This document shows positions 16,508 through 25,152 of a stretch of DNA of 64,000 nt, piece by piece (positions within the stretch are counted from its first letter, which is position 1; each line of letters opens with the position of its first letter). Source of the DNA: Variovorax paradoxus (GTDB taxonomy: Bacteria > Pseudomonadota > Gammaproteobacteria > Burkholderiales > Burkholderiaceae_C); contig NZ_JXQQ01000084.1 of assembly GCF_000834655.1 (NCBI RefSeq), positions 1 through 64,000 on the forward strand, in the 5' to 3' direction. The position numbers were made by a program, and so were the translations under genes. The notes beneath the pieces are model-generated. The model saw nothing but the letters and a program-made list of their open reading frames with translations, was not told the origin of the DNA and did not search any database.

Positions 16508-17478
16508 CATTCACGCCCAACCAGTTGGCCATCTTCGCCCTGGTGCTGCTGGCCGTGGGACTGATGGTCGGCGCCGGCGCGCTGTTCGCGGCCGAACTGC
16601 GGCGCACGCGCAGCGGACAGGTCATCGGCCGTGCCATCCGCCAGGCCGGCGCGCCGGCCGATGCCAAGGCAGACGACAGGGCCGGCCCCGAGACCGTGCC
16701 AGATGCCGAAACGCCGGCACATGCCGACCGCGAGCTGCCCTTCCACTGGCTCGATTCGCGGCTGGGCCGGGCGCTGGTGGCGGACGAGGACAGGAACCTC
16801 ATCGACCAGTGCGGCCTGCCCTCCAAGCGCACGCAACTGGTCTTCCTGGTCACGCGCATCCTGCTCGCGCTGGTGCTCCCGTTCCTGGTCTATGTGGTCT
16901 GGGGCGAAGGCCGTGCGCAGCGCACGGTGACCTTCGTGCTGGCCGCCTCCTTCGTGGTCGGTTTCATGGCGCCCAAGTGGGTGCTGGGCCGCATCGCCGC
17001 GGGACGGCGCGAACGCGCGGCGCAGGAACTGCCGCTTTTCATCGACCTGCTTCGGCTGCTGCAGGGCGTGGGCCTGAGCCTCGACCAGAGCCTGCAGATC
17101 ATGGCCTCCGACTTCCAGCACGTGTTGAAGGTGCTGGGCTACGAACTGACGCTGGCCAACAACCAGTACAGCCGAGGCCGCACGCGCGAGCACTCGCTGC
17201 AACGCCTGGCCACCCTGCACAAGAACGAGGACCTGCGCGGCCTCGTCTCCCTGCTGGTGCAGGTCGACCGGCACGGCGGCGCGGTGCAGGAGCCCCTGCG
17301 CATCTTCAGCGACCGGCTGCGCGAGCACCGGCGCTCGGAGATGAAGGAGCGCATCGGAAAGATCACCGTGAAGATGACCGGCGTCATGGTGACCACGCTC
17401 TTGCCGGCACTGGTCATCGTGACTGCGGGACCGGGTTTCATCGCGATATTCCGTTCACTGGGAGCCGTCACCAAATGA
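16504..17478 (+). CDS. tadC: TadC, inner-membrane platform protein
   Basis: A 324-residue GspF-family membrane protein, partner of TadB. The N-terminal helix (residues 7-30) is followed by a variable acidic stretch, a helix pair (about 117-165), the cytoplasmic domain with ELPLFIDLLRLLQGVGLSLDQSL, and a final helix (VMVTTLLPALVIVTAGPGFIAI). The ATG at 16504 overlaps the tadB stop by four bases; the longer upstream reading in this frame is a shadow of tadB. The stop overlaps the tadD start in the same manner. Confidence 0.93.
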   Translation: MTFTPNQLAIFALVLLAVGLMVGAGALFAAELRRTRSGQVIGRAIRQAGAPADAKADDRAGPETVPDAETPAHADRELPFHWLDSRLGRALVADEDRNLIDQCGLPSKRTQLVFLVTRILLALVLPFLVYVVWGEGRAQRTVTFVLAASFVVGFMAPKWVLGRIAAGRRERAAQELPLFIDLLRLLQGVGLSLDQSLQIMASDFQHVLKVLGYELTLANNQYSRGRTREHSLQRLATLHKNEDLRGLVSLLVQVDRHGGAVQEPLRIFSDRLREHRRSEMKERIGKITVKMTGVMVTTLLPALVIVTAGPGFIAIFRSLGAVTK

Positions 17479-18440
17479 AAACCCTCGCCATTTCCATGCG
17501 CTCCCGCGCGGCAGGCCGCATGCTGGCCTGCACGGCCGCCGCGCTCGCCGCCCTCGCGGCGGCCGGCTGCGGCACCCTCAAGGACCAGTACGCCGCCAGC
17601 AACGACGCGCAGCAGCGGGCGGTTGCCGAGGCGGCCGCCGACACCAGGGCCGGCGCCGCCATCGACACCAAGGCCACGTACCTGCGGCTGGTCGAGCAGA
17701 TGCAGAACGAAGGCCTGTGGTTCGCATCGCTGGCCCACATCGATGCGCTGGAGCAGCGCTGGGGCGTGTCGCCCGAATCCACGCGCGCGCGTGCCGATGC
17801 ATTGCGCCAGACCGGCCAGGCCGCGCCGAGCGAGGCGGCCTACAAGCGCCTCATCGGCACGCCGCTGGAGAGCGCCGGCTACCGCGGTCTCGGCCTCCTG
17901 GCAGGCGCGCGCGGAAGCTTCCCCGAAGCCGTGCAACTGCTCAAGCAGGCCCAGCGCCAGACCCCGACCGATGCCCTGCTGCTCAGCGACCTGGGCTATG
18001 CGAGCCTTCGCGCGGGACAGATCGCCGATGCGCGGTTGCCGCTGATGCAGGCGCTGCAATTGAGCCCGACCAACACCCAGGCGCAGGCCAACCTCGCGCT
18101 CTACCTCGAAGCCACCGACCAGGGCGAGCAGGCCAACCGATTGATGGAAGCCAACCGCATGCCGGCAGCCACGCGCGCAGCCGTGCGCGAAGCCGCGCAA
18201 CAACTGCGCACCGGTGCGCCGCTCGCGGCAACCGGTGGCGCTCCCCTCGCCACGCCTCTTGCCGTTCGCCCGCTGTCGAGCGGCACGACGCTGGCGCGGG
18301 ACGATGCGGCGCCCCCGCCCCTGGCACTGAAGGCATCGCGCTGGGCCGGCATGGGCGGCGTGCGCACCGCGAGCCAGCTGAACCCGTCCACCGCGGATTC
18401 CGCCGCGTCACCCCTTCCGACCGCACGAGCCACTCCATGA
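17475..18440 (+). CDS. tadD: TadD, TPR lipoprotein of the Tad pilus
   Basis: A 321-residue predicted lipoprotein (lipobox LAAAGC near residue 33) with tetratricopeptide repeats over about residues 70-235 (DALLLSDLGYASLRAGQIADA, NTQAQANLALYLEATDQGEQA at its limit). TadD is a pilotin-like factor for the secretin in characterised Tad systems. The C-terminal 90 residues are Ala/Pro-rich and unstructured. It is coupled to tadC and to the next gene by ATGA overlaps. Confidence 0.88.
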   Translation: MKTLAISMRSRAAGRMLACTAAALAALAAAGCGTLKDQYAASNDAQQRAVAEAAADTRAGAAIDTKATYLRLVEQMQNEGLWFASLAHIDALEQRWGVSPESTRARADALRQTGQAAPSEAAYKRLIGTPLESAGYRGLGLLAGARGSFPEAVQLLKQAQRQTPTDALLLSDLGYASLRAGQIADARLPLMQALQLSPTNTQAQANLALYLEATDQGEQANRLMEANRMPAATRAAVREAAQQLRTGAPLAATGGAPLATPLAVRPLSSGTTLARDDAAPPPLALKASRWAGMGGVRTASQLNPSTADSAASPLPTARATP

Positions 18441-18868
18441 AAAAAGAACACGCCTTTCGCTTCGCCGCACTGTCGTCCGCCTTCGGCGTGAGCGTCGCAC
18501 TGATGGTCTTTGCGCCCGTCGCGCTGGCGCAGGAGGCCAAGCCCGCCGCGCCGATGACGAAGAGCCAGGCTCAGCCCACGGCAGCGCCTGCGACCGCACC
18601 CGTGCCGTCGCACGACCATGAGGAAATGGCCGAGGACGAAGACTTCGTCTACGAACCGCTGCAGGTAGGCGATGCGACGCAGGGCCTGCTCGCCTGGCAG
18701 CGCAGCGGCGAGATCGCCTCCACCACGCCGCGCCCCATCGCGGGCAGCGTGGCGAACCGCAGCTACGAGCGGTACCTCAAGAGCTTCGAGTTTCCGATTC
18801 CGGAGCGCATGAGCTCGTCGGTCAAGTCGTCGTCCGGTTCGGGCAGCAGCGCCACCGCACCCAGGTAA
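18437..18868 (+). CDS. DUF3613-type exported protein of Tad locus
   Basis: A 143-residue exported protein with a signal peptide (residues 1-31, ending in VALAQ), a Pro/Ala-rich linker and a conserved segment, residues about 70-118: LQVGDATQGLLAWQRSGEIA ... YERYLKSFEFPIPE. This segment matches the DUF3613 family found in Tad clusters of Betaproteobacteria. Its role is unknown. Its place after tadD, with a four-base overlap, makes it a candidate replacement for the missing RcpB/CpaD secretin partner; that is speculation. Confidence 0.75.
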   Translation: MKKEHAFRFAALSSAFGVSVALMVFAPVALAQEAKPAAPMTKSQAQPTAAPATAPVPSHDHEEMAEDEDFVYEPLQVGDATQGLLAWQRSGEIASTTPRPIAGSVANRSYERYLKSFEFPIPERMSSSVKSSSGSGSSATAPR

Positions 18869-18905
18869 GGCCGAGACAGGACCCGGTCCCCACACCCGCA
18901 TCGCC

Positions 18906-19379
18906 ATGAAAACGCCAGGCACCCGCCCCGCAGCACGCCGCCAACGCGGCGTGTATGCGATCGAGTTCGCGATGGTGTTCCTGATCTTCTTCGCAGTGCT
19001 TTACGGGGCCATCTGCTACGGCATGCTGTTCGCGTTTCGCCTGGGCGTGCAGAACGCGGCGGAAGACGGCGCGCGTGCGGCGTTGCGCTACCAGTCCACG
19101 CTGCAGGGCCGGCAAGACCATGCGCGAGCCGTCGCGCAACAGGCCATCACATGGCTGCCAACCGTGGTGACGCGCAATGTCCAGGCCACGGTCTGCGGCG
19201 TCGTCAGCAACGTCTGCGGAACGCCGACCTGCGGCCCGGAGTGGGACGCCCGCTGCCAGATGGTGGTCACCGTCACCGCATCGAACATGAACGGCCTGCT
19301 GCCGCCGCTGCCTGCTTTCGCGATGCCGAACATCATCATCGGCAAGGCCAGCATGCTCCTCGATGGGAGGTCGCCATGA
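18906..19379 (+). CDS. tadE: TadE-like pseudopilin
   Basis: A 157-residue minor pilin-like protein. A basic leader (RRQRG) is followed by VYAIEFAMVFLIFFAVLYGA, the Glu-containing hydrophobic helix recognised and cut by TadV. Two pairs of cysteines in the C-terminal part (VCGVVSNVCGTPTCGPEWDARC) probably form disulfides in the periplasm. The stop overlaps the next start by four bases (ATGA), so the two TadE-type proteins are made together. Confidence 0.88.
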   Translation: MKTPGTRPAARRQRGVYAIEFAMVFLIFFAVLYGAICYGMLFAFRLGVQNAAEDGARAALRYQSTLQGRQDHARAVAQQAITWLPTVVTRNVQATVCGVVSNVCGTPTCGPEWDARCQMVVTVTASNMNGLLPPLPAFAMPNIIIGKASMLLDGRSP

Positions 19380-19849
19380 TTGCCGGCCGCGTGAAAAGCA
19401 GAGAGCGCGGCGTGGCCGCGATCGAATTCGCGCTGGTCTTCGTGCTGCTTTTCAGCGTCCTGTACGCGGTCGCGACATTCGGCGCGGTCTTCTACACGCA
19501 GCAGGTGGTCACGCGCGCCGCGGAGGAAGGCGCGCGGGTCGCGAGCATGGTGACCGCACCAGTCGGCAACGACGCGCGGGTCACCGATGCCGTCTATGGC
19601 GCCCTGGCCAATTCGCTCGTGGTTCCTGCTTCTTCCAATGCCAGCGTGACGACGCGTCGCGCCTGGATCGCCGCCACGGTGGTGGTGACCGCAGCGCCGA
19701 GCGGCGCAGGCACATCGGCCGCCTATGTGGTGACCGTGAGCTATCCGTACAGCGCGAACCGCCTGCTTCCGACGATGCCGTTGCTGGACCTCAGCACATG
19801 GGTGCCCGACCAACTGCGGAGCCGATCGACCATCGCGCTCCGGTCCTGA
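19376..19849 (+). CDS. tadF: Second TadE/TadF-like pseudopilin
   Basis: A 157-residue TadE-family protein with a leader ending in RERG, then VAAIEFALVFVLLFSVLYAVA, again with the Glu at +5. The region after the helix (AAEEGARVASM) is shared with the preceding protein, suggesting a duplication. It lacks that protein's cysteines. Whether it is a true TadF or a second TadE cannot be decided by eye. Confidence 0.82.
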   Translation: MIAGRVKSRERGVAAIEFALVFVLLFSVLYAVATFGAVFYTQQVVTRAAEEGARVASMVTAPVGNDARVTDAVYGALANSLVVPASSNASVTTRRAWIAATVVVTAAPSGAGTSAAYVVTVSYPYSANRLLPTMPLLDLSTWVPDQLRSRSTIALRS

Positions 19850-19865
19850 AGGGGAGTTCACCGCC

Positions 19866-21968
19866 ATGGCCACAGCACTCCGGAATTCCCTTCGCCGCGC
19901 AGCCCGACAGGCGCCCGGGCCGCGCGGTGCGCGCGCACGCGGCTCCATCATCATCAACACGGCCATTGCGCTGAGCCTGGTCGTCATCACGCTTCTCGGA
20001 ACCCAGATCGGCTACCTGATGCTGATGAAGCGGGAGCTCCAGAAGACTGCGGATCTGGCGGCGCTTTCGGGGGCTCAATCGTTGCTGCCGCTCAGCTGCG
20101 TCGACGCCACGACCGCCGCGGTTGCCAATGCTGCGCAGAACATGCCGCCGATGCTGCCGCCGCTGGCCGCAGCGAATGTCGAATGCGGGAACTGGGATCC
20201 CCAGACCCGCGAGGCGCCCCAGCATTTCGGCGCACCCAATACGGGCCAGTTCTTCAATGCCGTGCGCGTGAGACTTTCGAGGACACCTGCGTTGCTGCTG
20301 CCGAATCTCTCGGGCGGGCAGCCTTACACGATCACGGTGCAGGCGCTGGCGGCGCAGCGGCAGCCGCTCGCTTCGCTGAACATCCGCAGCACGCTGCTGT
20401 CGGTGGACACCAAGCAGTCCGCGCTGCTGAATGCCGTCTTCGGCGGTCTGTTGGGTGGTTCGCTGAGTCTGCAGGCCGCGGGGTGGCAGGGCCTGCTCAA
20501 CACCAACATCCAGCTGCTGAGTTTTCTCGACCAGCTCAAGCTGGACCTGAACATCAGCGCCGCCAACTACGACCAGGTCCTCAACACCGACGTGAACGCG
20601 GGCGTCCTGCTGCAGAGCATGATCACGGTCATGGAGCGCGGTGGGAGCACCGCCGCCTTCACGGTGCAGGCCCTGCGCGATCTGCTGGTGAGCGTGCAGG
20701 CCTCGCCGTTCACCTTGAAGCTCAGCGACCTGCTGGGCATCGCTTCCGGTACGGATGCAGCAGGCCTGAGCACCGAACTTCAACTCTTCCAGATCGTGCA
20801 GGGAATGATCCAGGTCGCGAACGGAAAGAACGGGCTCGCAGCCACCGTGCCGATCACCCTGCCCGGCATCGCCGGCGTGACGACCAAGCTGCAGGTCATC
20901 GAGCCGCCGCAGATCTCGGCGGTCGGCAATCCCGCGCTGATCAACGCCAGCCTCGGCGTCAACGATCCCAACAAAATCTATGTCCGGACGGCCCAGGTCC
21001 GGCTGCTGATGTCGGTCAACCTCAGCGGCGTCACGAATGTACTTTCCGATGTGGGTTCGGCTGCGCTCGGCGCCCTCTCGCCGATCGTCAATTTCCTGGA
21101 CAGCGTCGTGTCGCTGAACCTCGGCACCATCGTGACCGACCTTGTCGGACTGGTCGGCTGCGGCGGCCTTCTGCCTGCATGCCAACCGCAGAAAGTCATC
21201 TACACGGCCGCGCTTCCCGCCCCCATCGACATCGGGATCAGTTCGGGCAACGGATCCGCTCTCGTGACTGGCCATGCATGCAACGCCGCCGACAGCAAGT
21301 CGTTGAACGTGCGCGCAGACACCAGCGTCGCGCGCCTCAGCGTTGGCAAGGTCACCAACATGTTCTCTTCGTCGCTTCCTCCGACGGCCGAGCCGGTGGG
21401 CATTGTCGAGATCGGCTACCGCGAAGCGAAATACGACAGTTGCCTGCTGCTGTCGCTGTTGTGCAGCGGCAAGAAATGGAAGAACCCGAGCGGCACCTAC
21501 GTCGTCGATATGAACAGCGCCAAGAAGACCGTCATCTCGGGTCTTGGGCTCGTGATCAACTCCGACGTCGGCGGCAGCGCGAACGGTACGGCACTGACCT
21601 ACCTGGCGCCAGCTCCCGCGAACCTGCCGGAGATCGATGCGGCGCCCTACGACGGCACGGTACCAGACCCATCATTCAAGAAGATCAGCGCAACGTCCCT
21701 CGTCCAGAGCCTGGGTTCCACCTTGGGTGGCATCCAGCTCCAGCCGTATTCGAGCGATGCCAGCGGCGTCCTCGGAGGCGTGCTCAACGGCGCGCTGAAC
21801 CTCATCAGCAACCTCCTGAACACCCTGCAGACTGTGATCAAGAACGCGCTGGGGCCTTTGCTCGATCCCACAGTCAACGCCTTACTCGACCTGCTGGGCA
21901 TCGATCTGGCGCAAGCAGAAGTGGGAGCCCGTCTTTCCTGCCATCGAGGCGCCGAGCTGGTTTATTGA
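19866..21968 (+). CDS. tadG: TadG-like protein (large Tad-associated exported protein)
   Basis: A 700-residue protein with one N-terminal membrane segment (IIINTAIALSLVVITLLGTQ, about residues 28-47), followed by MKRELQKTADLAALSGAQSL, the signature of the TadG/Flp-assembly N-terminal region. The rest is a long, Leu/Ser/Thr-rich extracytoplasmic part without a recognisable von Willebrand domain, unlike classical TadG. The C-terminal third has helix-like Leu/Asn repeats (GGVLNGALNLISNLLNTL). It probably sits with TadE/F at the pilus base or tip. It is the last structural gene. Confidence 0.82.
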   Translation: MATALRNSLRRAARQAPGPRGARARGSIIINTAIALSLVVITLLGTQIGYLMLMKRELQKTADLAALSGAQSLLPLSCVDATTAAVANAAQNMPPMLPPLAAANVECGNWDPQTREAPQHFGAPNTGQFFNAVRVRLSRTPALLLPNLSGGQPYTITVQALAAQRQPLASLNIRSTLLSVDTKQSALLNAVFGGLLGGSLSLQAAGWQGLLNTNIQLLSFLDQLKLDLNISAANYDQVLNTDVNAGVLLQSMITVMERGGSTAAFTVQALRDLLVSVQASPFTLKLSDLLGIASGTDAAGLSTELQLFQIVQGMIQVANGKNGLAATVPITLPGIAGVTTKLQVIEPPQISAVGNPALINASLGVNDPNKIYVRTAQVRLLMSVNLSGVTNVLSDVGSAALGALSPIVNFLDSVVSLNLGTIVTDLVGLVGCGGLLPACQPQKVIYTAALPAPIDIGISSGNGSALVTGHACNAADSKSLNVRADTSVARLSVGKVTNMFSSSLPPTAEPVGIVEIGYREAKYDSCLLLSLLCSGKKWKNPSGTYVVDMNSAKKTVISGLGLVINSDVGGSANGTALTYLAPAPANLPEIDAAPYDGTVPDPSFKKISATSLVQSLGSTLGGIQLQPYSSDASGVLGGVLNGALNLISNLLNTLQTVIKNALGPLLDPTVNALLDLLGIDLAQAEVGARLSCHRGAELVY

Positions 21969-21986
21969 CATGCGCATTCTTTCCCC

Positions 21987-23417
21987 ATGAGTTCCCCCTC
22001 CAACTTCGACGAACTCGACCTCTTTGTCTGGGAAGGCAAAGCCGACATCCTCGACCGCATCGCGCGGTGCATGGCGAGCTTCGACGTGGAAGTCACCCGG
22101 GCCGACGGACTGCCGCCGCCGCAGCAGGAGCGCGGCGCGGCGCTGCGGCCTTCGGTTGCGATCATCAGCGTCACGGTCATCGACAGCGGCGGGCTCGCGC
22201 ACGCCACCGAGTTCCTGCAGGGCATGCCGGTGATCTGGGTCGCCGCGGGTTCGCGCGAGCGTGACTCGCGCACCTATCCGCCCGAATACCTGCACGTGCT
22301 GCCCTACGACTTCACCTGCGCCGAGCTGCGCACGATGGTCGCCAAGCTCGTGCGGCAGCTGCGCGCGCGCGATGTCGCGCCGCAGGCGCCCGATGTGCTG
22401 GTGGCGCACTCCGAAGCCATGCAGGCGCTGCTCGCCGAAGTGGGCGCGTTTGCCGACTGCAACCACCCGGTGCTGGTGCGCGGCGAGACCGGCGTCGGCA
22501 AGGAGCGCATCGCGCAGCAACTGCACCTGGGGCACCAGTCGTACAGCAAGGGCGCGTTCGTGGCGGTGAACTGTGGCGCGATCCCGGACGGTCTCTTCGA
22601 GTCGCTCTTCTTCGGTCACACCAAGGGCTCGTTCACGGGCGCAGTGCATGCGCACCGCGGCTATTTCGAGCAGGCCACGGGCGGCACGCTGTTCCTCGAT
22701 GAAATCGGCGACCTGCCGCGCTACCAGCAGGTCAAGCTCTTGCGCGTGCTGGAAGACAACGCGGTGACGCGGCTGGGTGCGACCTCGCCGATACGGGTCG
22801 ACTTCCGGCTCGTGGCGGCGACCAACCGCAACCTGCGCGAGATGGTGGCGAGCGGCGAATTCCGCGCCGACCTGTTCTACCGGCTCGCGGTGATCGAGCT
22901 GCATGTGCCGAGCCTCGAGGAGCGCGGCGAGGTCGACAAGATCGCGATCTTCAAGGCGCTGCTGAGCAACGTGCTCGGCGACGAGCTCGAGACGCTGGGC
23001 GAGACGCCGCACTGGCTCAGCGATGCGGTGGCCGAAACCTATTTCCCCGGCAACGTGCGCCAGTTGCGCAACCTTGCCGAGCGCGTGGGCGTGATCGCGC
23101 GGCAGCTGCATGGCTGGGACCAGAACCTGATCCAGCGCGCCATCGCCCTCACGCGCGGCACGCCGACGCCGGCGATGTCGGCCGAAAGACACGGCAGCGG
23201 CGCAGGCAACGCAGGCGGTGTCGCGCTCGACGGCAGCGGCGACCGCAAGGGGTGGAACAGCGGCGAGCGCAACCGCATCATCGCGGCGCTGGAGATCAAC
23301 GACTGGAAGCGCCAGGACACCGCGCAGCACCTGGGCATCAGCCGCAAGGTGCTGTGGGAAAAAATGCGCAAGTACCAGATCCTCGACGGCGAGCCCGGCA
23401 TCCCCGAAGACGCGTGA
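21987..23417 (+). CDS. Sigma-54 enhancer-binding activator at the end of the Tad locus
   Basis: A 476-residue bacterial enhancer-binding protein. Residues 1-135 form a divergent receiver-like domain without a clear phospho-acceptor Asp motif, reminiscent of VpsR-type activators; this resemblance is an impression, not an alignment. The AAA+ domain (about 140-375) has Walker A GETGVGKE (165-172), the sigma-54 contact loop GSFTGA (214-219, Ser replacing the first Ala of GAFTGA) and Walker B LFLDEI (235-240). A Fis-type helix-turn-helix ends the protein (NDWKRQDTAQHLGISRKVLW). Sitting 18 bp after tadG and next to the type I secretion locus, it probably controls both. Confidence 0.9.
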   Translation: MSSPSNFDELDLFVWEGKADILDRIARCMASFDVEVTRADGLPPPQQERGAALRPSVAIISVTVIDSGGLAHATEFLQGMPVIWVAAGSRERDSRTYPPEYLHVLPYDFTCAELRTMVAKLVRQLRARDVAPQAPDVLVAHSEAMQALLAEVGAFADCNHPVLVRGETGVGKERIAQQLHLGHQSYSKGAFVAVNCGAIPDGLFESLFFGHTKGSFTGAVHAHRGYFEQATGGTLFLDEIGDLPRYQQVKLLRVLEDNAVTRLGATSPIRVDFRLVAATNRNLREMVASGEFRADLFYRLAVIELHVPSLEERGEVDKIAIFKALLSNVLGDELETLGETPHWLSDAVAETYFPGNVRQLRNLAERVGVIARQLHGWDQNLIQRAIALTRGTPTPAMSAERHGSGAGNAGGVALDGSGDRKGWNSGERNRIIAALEINDWKRQDTAQHLGISRKVLWEKMRKYQILDGEPGIPEDA

Positions 23418-23430
23418 GCTGGGCTCGCCC

Positions 23431-23522
23431 CCAGGCTTCGCGCACTTCGTGTCGCTTCGCCTCCCCCCTACCGGGGGCAACACCTGAGGCCCGGCGAAGC
23501 CGGTTCCTCGGTGTTCCACGAA
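23431..23522. repeat. Comamonadaceae-type intergenic palindrome, copy A
   Basis: A ~92-bp element beginning CCAGGCTTCGCGCACTTCGT, with a central CCCCC-CTA-CCGGGGGC stem and a right part GGCCCGG..AAGCCGGTTCCTCGG. It lies between the convergent activator and TolC genes. Near copies are at 26479-26571 and 37664-37756. It may act as a two-way terminator; mobility (REP-like) is inferred from the copies. Confidence 0.8.
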
Positions 23523-23556
23523 CTTGCGGGGCTTTGCTTCGCTCGCCCTTGTTTTT

Positions 23557-25152
23557 TCAGCGGGGCGTCAGGCGGGGGGTGCGGCGCAGCGGCGGGTTGT
23601 TGGCCGCGGCGCCCGGCGAGCGTTCGACGACCGGCTCGTTCGGGCAGGCTGCGTTGCTCGAAATGCACAGCGCCGCGAGGAGGCCGTCTTCGGTGAGCAT
23701 CGAACGGTTGGGCGGGCCGAACATGCGGTCGATCCAGCTGTTCATGACATCGGGCTCGATGCGCAGTTCGCCGGTGGTGCGCGCCAGGCGCAGCTCGGAG
23801 ATGCGCAGGTCGAAGACGCCGTCGACGTAGTCGAACAGCAGCGTGTAGTAGTCCAGCTGCGCGTCGAGCACCTTGGGCAGGGTCTCGCGGCCGAATTCCA
23901 TCAGGCGGCGGCGGCCGCGAAAGGCCTGGCCCGACGTGCTGACGGCTTCCATGAGCTGCTTCTCGCGCTCGCGTCCCGACACGGTGCGGGCCCATGACGC
24001 CGAGGTGAGTTCGAACAGGTTGTTCTTCACGCCTTCGAGCTTGGCTTCCTGGTTCGCGACTTCGGCCAGCGCGCTCTTCAGGCGCAGTTGCCGGTCGAAG
24101 CCGTTGCCGAAGTTCCAGTTGAGCTCGAAGGCCGCGCGCGTCGGGTCCTGCGGCGACACGCCCCGCGGGTCCTTGCTCTTCACGACGACGGCATCGAGCG
24201 TCGGGTAGAGGCTCGATTCCTGTTGGTCGACCAGCGCCCTCGCGCGCTCGATGCGGCCCTGGGCCTCGGCGATCTCGGTGCTGCGCGCTTCGGCGCGGCG
24301 CAGCGCCTCTTCCTGCGAGGCGATGCGCCACTGCGGCGGCGCCGCGAGCACCGGCAACGACTCGGTGTTGGGCGAGAACTTGAAGTAGTTGCGGAACTTG
24401 GCGAGCGCCTCGTCGCGCTGGGCCTCGAAGTCGGATTCGCGCGCGGCCACCAGGGCGCGCCGGGAGGCCGCCATGTTCAGGTCGTTGTCGCCCGAGACGC
24501 CGAGCGCGACACGGCGGGCCTCGGCCTTGGAGAGCTCCGCCACCACCTCGGTGGCCTTGTGCGCGATCTGCTTCTTCAGGTCGAAGCGCTGCACCTGCAG
24601 ATAGGCGGTGAGCGCATCCAGCACCACCTTCTGAGAGGTGGTGATGACGGCCTCGTCGTCCGCCTTGTTGCCGGCCTCGGCCGCGCGCTGCGCGGCGCTC
24701 ATGGCACCGCCATCGATGAGGCTCACGCGCGCCTCGGCGGTGAGCACGGTGTAGCCCTGGGTCCTGGCGTTGTCCGCGCCGCTGTTGTAATTGCCGGACG
24801 AGGTGCCGATCTTGAAGCGGGGGTAGCGCGCCTGCTTGGCGGCATCGACGCTGTAGCTGCTGGTGGTGGCCGCCGCCTGGGCGGTCTGCACCTCGGGGTA
24901 TTCCTGCGACAGGGCGATCAGCGCCTGCTTCACGCGCTGGGCGTAGTTCGCGGCGCCGACGGACGGCGTGGACAGGCGCCGTGCGAGCGAGAGCGATGGC
25001 ACAGGCACCTGCGACGCCTCCGGTGCCTCAGGTGCTTGCTGCACCTCTTGCGCAAGGGCGGTCGGCGGGAGCGCGAAGCTCGCGCACAGTGCTGCGCACA
25101 GCACACCGGTGCCCGTGGTGCGGCGCCGGCTGGTAGCGATGCGGCCCCTCAT
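23557..25152 (-). CDS. TolC-family outer-membrane channel of the type I secretion system
   Basis: A 531-residue outer-membrane efflux protein with a signal peptide (AALCASFALPPTALA) and two OEP repeats rich in coiled-coil heptads (VKQALIALSQEYPEVQTAQAA, ALAEVANQEAKLEGVKNNLFEL are within them). It resembles the LapE/AggA-type channels that pair with adhesin exporters. The start is the ATG at 25152, overlapping the hlyD-type stop by four bases; the longer upstream reading is a shadow of that gene. The C-terminal ~60 residues contain two cysteines and a Pro/Arg-rich tail. It is the outer pore for the giant repeat protein or another type I substrate. Confidence 0.9.
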   Translation of the reverse strand: MRGRIATSRRRTTGTGVLCAALCASFALPPTALAQEVQQAPEAPEASQVPVPSLSLARRLSTPSVGAANYAQRVKQALIALSQEYPEVQTAQAAATTSSYSVDAAKQARYPRFKIGTSSGNYNSGADNARTQGYTVLTAEARVSLIDGGAMSAAQRAAEAGNKADDEAVITTSQKVVLDALTAYLQVQRFDLKKQIAHKATEVVAELSKAEARRVALGVSGDNDLNMAASRRALVAARESDFEAQRDEALAKFRNYFKFSPNTESLPVLAAPPQWRIASQEEALRRAEARSTEIAEAQGRIERARALVDQQESSLYPTLDAVVVKSKDPRGVSPQDPTRAAFELNWNFGNGFDRQLRLKSALAEVANQEAKLEGVKNNLFELTSASWARTVSGREREKQLMEAVSTSGQAFRGRRRLMEFGRETLPKVLDAQLDYYTLLFDYVDGVFDLRISELRLARTTGELRIEPDVMNSWIDRMFGPPNRSMLTEDGLLAALCISSNAACPNEPVVERSPGAAANNPPLRRTPRLTPR

